Assembly: GCA_021792485.1 (NCBI GenBank)
Contig: JAJYUO010000049.1
Location: forward strand, 1 to 8,297
Direction: 5' to 3'
From: Thermoplasmata archaeon
Lineage (GTDB): Archaea > Thermoplasmatota > Thermoplasmata > Lutacidiplasmatales > UBA184
DNA length: 8,297 nucleotides
A program made the position numbers and the translations under genes. Within the stretch, counting starts at the first letter, position 1; the number at the start of each line of letters is the position of its first letter. Of this stretch, positions 6,455 to 8,297 are shown one piece after another. Below the pieces are notes generated by a model. It was not told the DNA's origin, did no database searches, and saw nothing but the letters and a program-made list of their open reading frames with translations.

Positions 6455-7261
6455 CTACCCTTGCCCCACGGGGGAGTTAACGGCTTGGGCCCCCGGCTCC
6501 GTGGGCGCCGAGACCCCGGCGAGGAAGGTCGTCACGATCCCCATCGACTGGAGGTGCGGCTCGACGCGCGAGAATCCGGCGGACTGCATCGCGGCGACCA
6601 GGGCATCGCGCGGAGGGAGCGCCTTCAGCGATTCGGGCAGGTACCGGTACGGTCCGGCGCTGCCGGCGGCCGCCCCCATCCAGGGGACGACGCGGTCGAA
6701 GTAGGCGTGGAAGAGCGCCCGGAAGGCGGGGGAGGTCGGTTCGGTGATCTCGAGCGTCAGCGCCGTGCCTCCCGGGCGGAGGACCCGTCGGATTTCGGCC
6801 AACGCCCGGGACAGGTCGGCGAAGTTTCGCAGTACGAAGGCGTTCGTGACGAGATCGAACGATCGGTCCGCGAACGGGAGCCGGAGGCCGGTGGCCCGGG
6901 CGAGCGATAGGCGGCCGAGCTCCCGGGAGCGCGCGTGCCGCTGCCGCAGGCGCGCGAGCATCGCGCTGGTGAAATCGACCGCAATGACCGAGGCGCGGGG
7001 GAAGTGGCGCTGGACGAGGATCGCGAGATCCCCCGTCCCGCACCCGAGGTCCAACGCGCGCTCGACCGGAGCCCCGGCGCGGAACCGGTCGAGATCCCAC
7101 AGGGCCCGCGGCCGCCAGAGGAAGTCGTTTCCCATCGAGGCCAGGTGGTCGAACCCATCGTACCCCCGGGCGATGTGGGTGAACATCCGGCGTACGTCCC
7201 GCTCGAATTCCGGTTCGCCGCGTCGCGGGAACGGGGAACCGTCGGAGCTCGCCCCCGTCAT
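6455..7261 (-). CDS. menG: MenG/UbiE-like SAM-dependent methyltransferase
   Basis: The likely role is methylation of demethylmenaquinone in the last step of menaquinone synthesis. From the ATG at 7261 the protein has 268 aa. Family features in order: MFTHIARGYDGFDHLASMG (26-44), which matches the UbiE start region; SAM motif I LDLGCGTGD (70-78); acidic D96 in IAVDFTSAML; LPFADRSFDLV (128-138); AFVLRNFADL (141-150), matching the UbiE FGLRN region; RRVLRPGG (158-165); and a C-terminal YLPESLKALP ... GIVTTFLAG pattern typical of UbiE. I chose 7261 over an in-frame start at 7375 because the extra 38 residues are low-complexity and a TTAT box lies 30 nt upstream of 7261. A related quinone or lipid methyltransferase is possible, since no other men genes are visible. 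Confidence 0.77.
   Translation of the reverse strand: MTGASSDGSPFPRRGEPEFERDVRRMFTHIARGYDGFDHLASMGNDFLWRPRALWDLDRFRAGAPVERALDLGCGTGDLAILVQRHFPRASVIAVDFTSAMLARLRQRHARSRELGRLSLARATGLRLPFADRSFDLVTNAFVLRNFADLSRALAEIRRVLRPGGTALTLEITEPTSPAFRALFHAYFDRVVPWMGAAAGSAGPYRYLPESLKALPPRDALVAAMQSAGFSRVEPHLQSMGIVTTFLAGVSAPTEPGAQAVNSPVGQG
6477..6480 (-). promoter_or_regulatory. TTAA box 30 nt upstream of the aminotransferase start
   Basis: TTAA is centred 30.5 nt before the ATG at 6448, the same distance as before two other genes. It lies inside the 3' end of the MenG-like gene, over its Val-Asn codons, so coding constraint alone could explain it. If it works, the aminotransferase has its own leaderless transcript as well as any read-through. 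Confidence 0.42.
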
Positions 7262-7288
7262 CGCAGGACGACCACGCGGGCGGGCGGG

Positions 7289-7292
7289 ATAA
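7289..7292 (-). promoter_or_regulatory. TTAT box, candidate TATA element of the MenG-like gene
   Basis: Read on the minus strand this is GGTTATCCC, with TTAT centred 29.5 nt before the ATG at 7261. It supports that start codon and a leaderless transcript. It is the most AT-rich spot on that side of the 133-bp divergent gap. Confidence 0.55.
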
Positions 7293-7362
7293 CCCTGCGG
7301 TCGCTCCCGGATCCGCCCCCGCCGACCCCCGGAACGACCGATCGGCCACCCGGCCGCAAGGG

Positions 7363-7366
7363 TTAA
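7363..7366 (+). promoter_or_regulatory. TTAA box, candidate TATA element of the small membrane-protein gene
   Basis: GGTTAAGT with TTAA centred 30.5 nt before the ATG at 7395. It faces away from the MenG-like promoter, from which it is separated by about 70 bp of GC-rich sequence with no other motif that I can see. This supports the small open frame being a real, transcribed gene. Confidence 0.58.
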
Positions 7367-7394
7367 GTCGCGCACCCCGGCTCGTAGGGCTCCG

Positions 7395-7661
7395 ATGCAG
7401 GCCGACGAGGATCTCGCCGACGTCGGTCCGACGACGCGGTCGGTCTCCCAGATGGCGCTCCCCCGGCGGGTCGCGTTCTGGGGGTTCGCGGCCCTGCTCG
7501 TCGCCGGGGCGGTCTTCTACGTGTGGTGGGGCCTCTCGTTCGGCGTCTGGATCGATAACGGCGTCTATGCGGTCGTCATCACGCTCGTGCTCTTCGGCCT
7601 CGCCGGGATGTGGCTGATGATGCCGAACCCTCCGCCCCCCGCGGAACTTCCGCCGCACTAG
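7395..7661 (+). CDS. Small two-helix membrane protein, unknown function
   Basis: I do not recognise this 88-aa protein. It has a short polar, acidic N-terminus (MQADEDLADVGPTTRS), a first hydrophobic helix at about 27-50 (FWGFAALLVAGAVFYVWWG core), a short loop with SFGVWIDNGVY, a second helix at about 57-77 (AVVITLVLFGLAGMWLMM), and a Pro-rich tail ending ELPPH. There is no signal-peptide cleavage site, so both helices probably stay in the membrane, with the termini on the same side; two arginines at 24-25 suggest the N-terminus is cytoplasmic. Support for a real gene comes from the membrane-like composition in a frame not explained by another gene, and the TTAA box 30 nt upstream. It is divergent from the MenG-like gene and converges on proS across an 18-bp gap. 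Partners are unknown. Confidence 0.72.
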   Translation: MQADEDLADVGPTTRSVSQMALPRRVAFWGFAALLVAGAVFYVWWGLSFGVWIDNGVYAVVITLVLFGLAGMWLMMPNPPPPAELPPH

Positions 7662-7679
7662 GGGCGCGGCGCGTCCGGC

Positions 7680-8297
7680 CTACAGCGGGCGGCCCGCGAG
7701 GGCCCAGCGGAGCCCCTCGCGCGCGTCGCACGCGATGCACGTCTCGAGCCTCGGCAAGGCGAGCGGCAGCTCGCCTTCCGGAGTTCCGAGGAGCGAGCCG
7801 TCGATCGCCTCTTCGACCTTGTGGCCACATGCCTCGGAGCCGCACCACGCCACGATCCGCACGTGGGAGGAGCCGGCGAGCTCGGCGAGCGTGCGGGCGA
7901 TCGTGAACGCCGCGCGGAACCGCTCGCTCGCGGCCGCGTAGAGCGCCGCGTCGTACTGCGCGAGGCGCCGGTCGACCTCGCTCTCGAGCCGGTCGAGCGC
8001 GAACGATCCCTTGGCGCCGAGCCGGTCCGTGCACGAAGCCTCGCGGCGCTCGAGCTCGCGAGCGCCGAGCTCGATCCGAAGCGGAACGCCCGCGAGCTCC
8101 CAGCGGTAGTACTTCGCTCCGGGGCGCTCGTCGCCCGCGTCGATGTGGACGCGGAGGCCATGCGCGCGCAGGCGGCCCGCGACCTCGTTCGCCAGCCCCG
8201 CGGTATCGACGGCCGGCGAGCGACCGGGGATCGGGACGACGACGACCTCGAACGGGGCGATCGAGGTGGGGAACGCCGCTCCCTTGGCGTCGCCGTG
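7680..8297 (-). CDS. proS: Prolyl-tRNA synthetase, archaeal/eukaryotic type (C-terminal part; runs off the right edge)
   Basis: ProRS attaches proline to tRNA-Pro. Only the last 205 residues are in the window, read from 8297 leftwards; the catalytic N-terminal part lies outside. The visible part opens with HGDAKGAAFPTSIAPFEVVVVPIP, the end of the class II catalytic domain (usually HGDDKGL-like). The anticodon-binding domain follows, with HIDAGDERPGAKYYRWELAG and VPLRIELGARELE, then the C-terminal zinc-binding domain. Its cysteines are present in two pairs, WCGSEACG and ETCIACD. The chain ends RWALAGRPL; proteins of this type commonly end in Tyr (as in GRSY), so the final residue is unusual. 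The 3' end faces the small membrane gene with an 18-bp gap. The family call is near certain. Internal in-frame starts such as a GTG at 7862 are not real gene starts. Confidence 0.96.
   Translation of the reverse strand, partial: HGDAKGAAFPTSIAPFEVVVVPIPGRSPAVDTAGLANEVAGRLRAHGLRVHIDAGDERPGAKYYRWELAGVPLRIELGARELERREASCTDRLGAKGSFALDRLESEVDRRLAQYDAALYAAASERFRAAFTIARTLAELAGSSHVRIVAWCGSEACGHKVEEAIDGSLLGTPEGELPLALPRLETCIACDAREGLRWALAGRPL

Noticed and set aside
7262..7394. Possible RNA gene or riboswitch in the 133-bp divergent gap
   Set aside because: I see only two outward-facing promoter boxes and GC-rich filler; no convincing stem set or conserved motif.
6477..7658. 393-codon open frame on the minus strand
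   Set aside because: It is a shifted frame of the MenG-like gene extended across the promoter gap and antisense to the small membrane gene; no recognisable domain.
7579..8161. Two long open frames on the minus strand over the proS region
   Set aside because: They are shifted frames of proS. The third minus frame reads straight into the HGDxKG, anticodon-binding and zinc-domain motifs of ProRS.

Overview
The window looks like ordinary chromosome of a very GC-rich archaeon (about two thirds G+C or more by eye). The archaeal markers are an Alba chromatin protein, a TrmB-family regulator, a Taw2-type wyosine enzyme and an archaeal/eukaryotic-type prolyl-tRNA synthetase with the C-terminal zinc domain. 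Proteins are rich in Arg and Ala but not strongly acidic, which argues against a haloarchaeon. A MenG-like methyltransferase suggests menaquinone. A GC-rich Thermoplasmatota-like lineage would fit, but that placement is inference. I see no mobile element, CRISPR array, tRNA, rRNA or phage gene.

Layout. Left: alba (+) runs convergently into a large membrane gene (-) that fuses a DUF1614-like region to an RDD domain; their 3' ends overlap by 113 bp. A 91-bp divergent promoter region separates the membrane gene from a (+) aspartase-type lyase, a short TrmB-family regulator and taw2. Centre: taw2 meets a PLP aminotransferase (-) at a shared CTAG. The aminotransferase lies 6 bp downstream of a MenG/UbiE-like methyltransferase (-). 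Right: a 133-bp divergent promoter region leads to an 88-residue two-helix membrane protein (+), which converges on the 3' part of proS (-); proS runs off the right edge.

How it works together. The genes are housekeeping: chromatin (Alba), tRNA charging (ProRS), tRNA-Phe modification (Taw2), quinone synthesis (MenG-like) and amino-acid/C4-acid metabolism (aspartase, aminotransferase), with one local regulator that may act on the aspartase or itself. No obvious new multi-gene system is present. The most notable signals are a TTAA/TTAT box placed about 30 nt upstream of four start codons, which suggests leaderless transcripts, the antisense coding of two low-complexity protein tails, and the DUF1614-RDD fusion.
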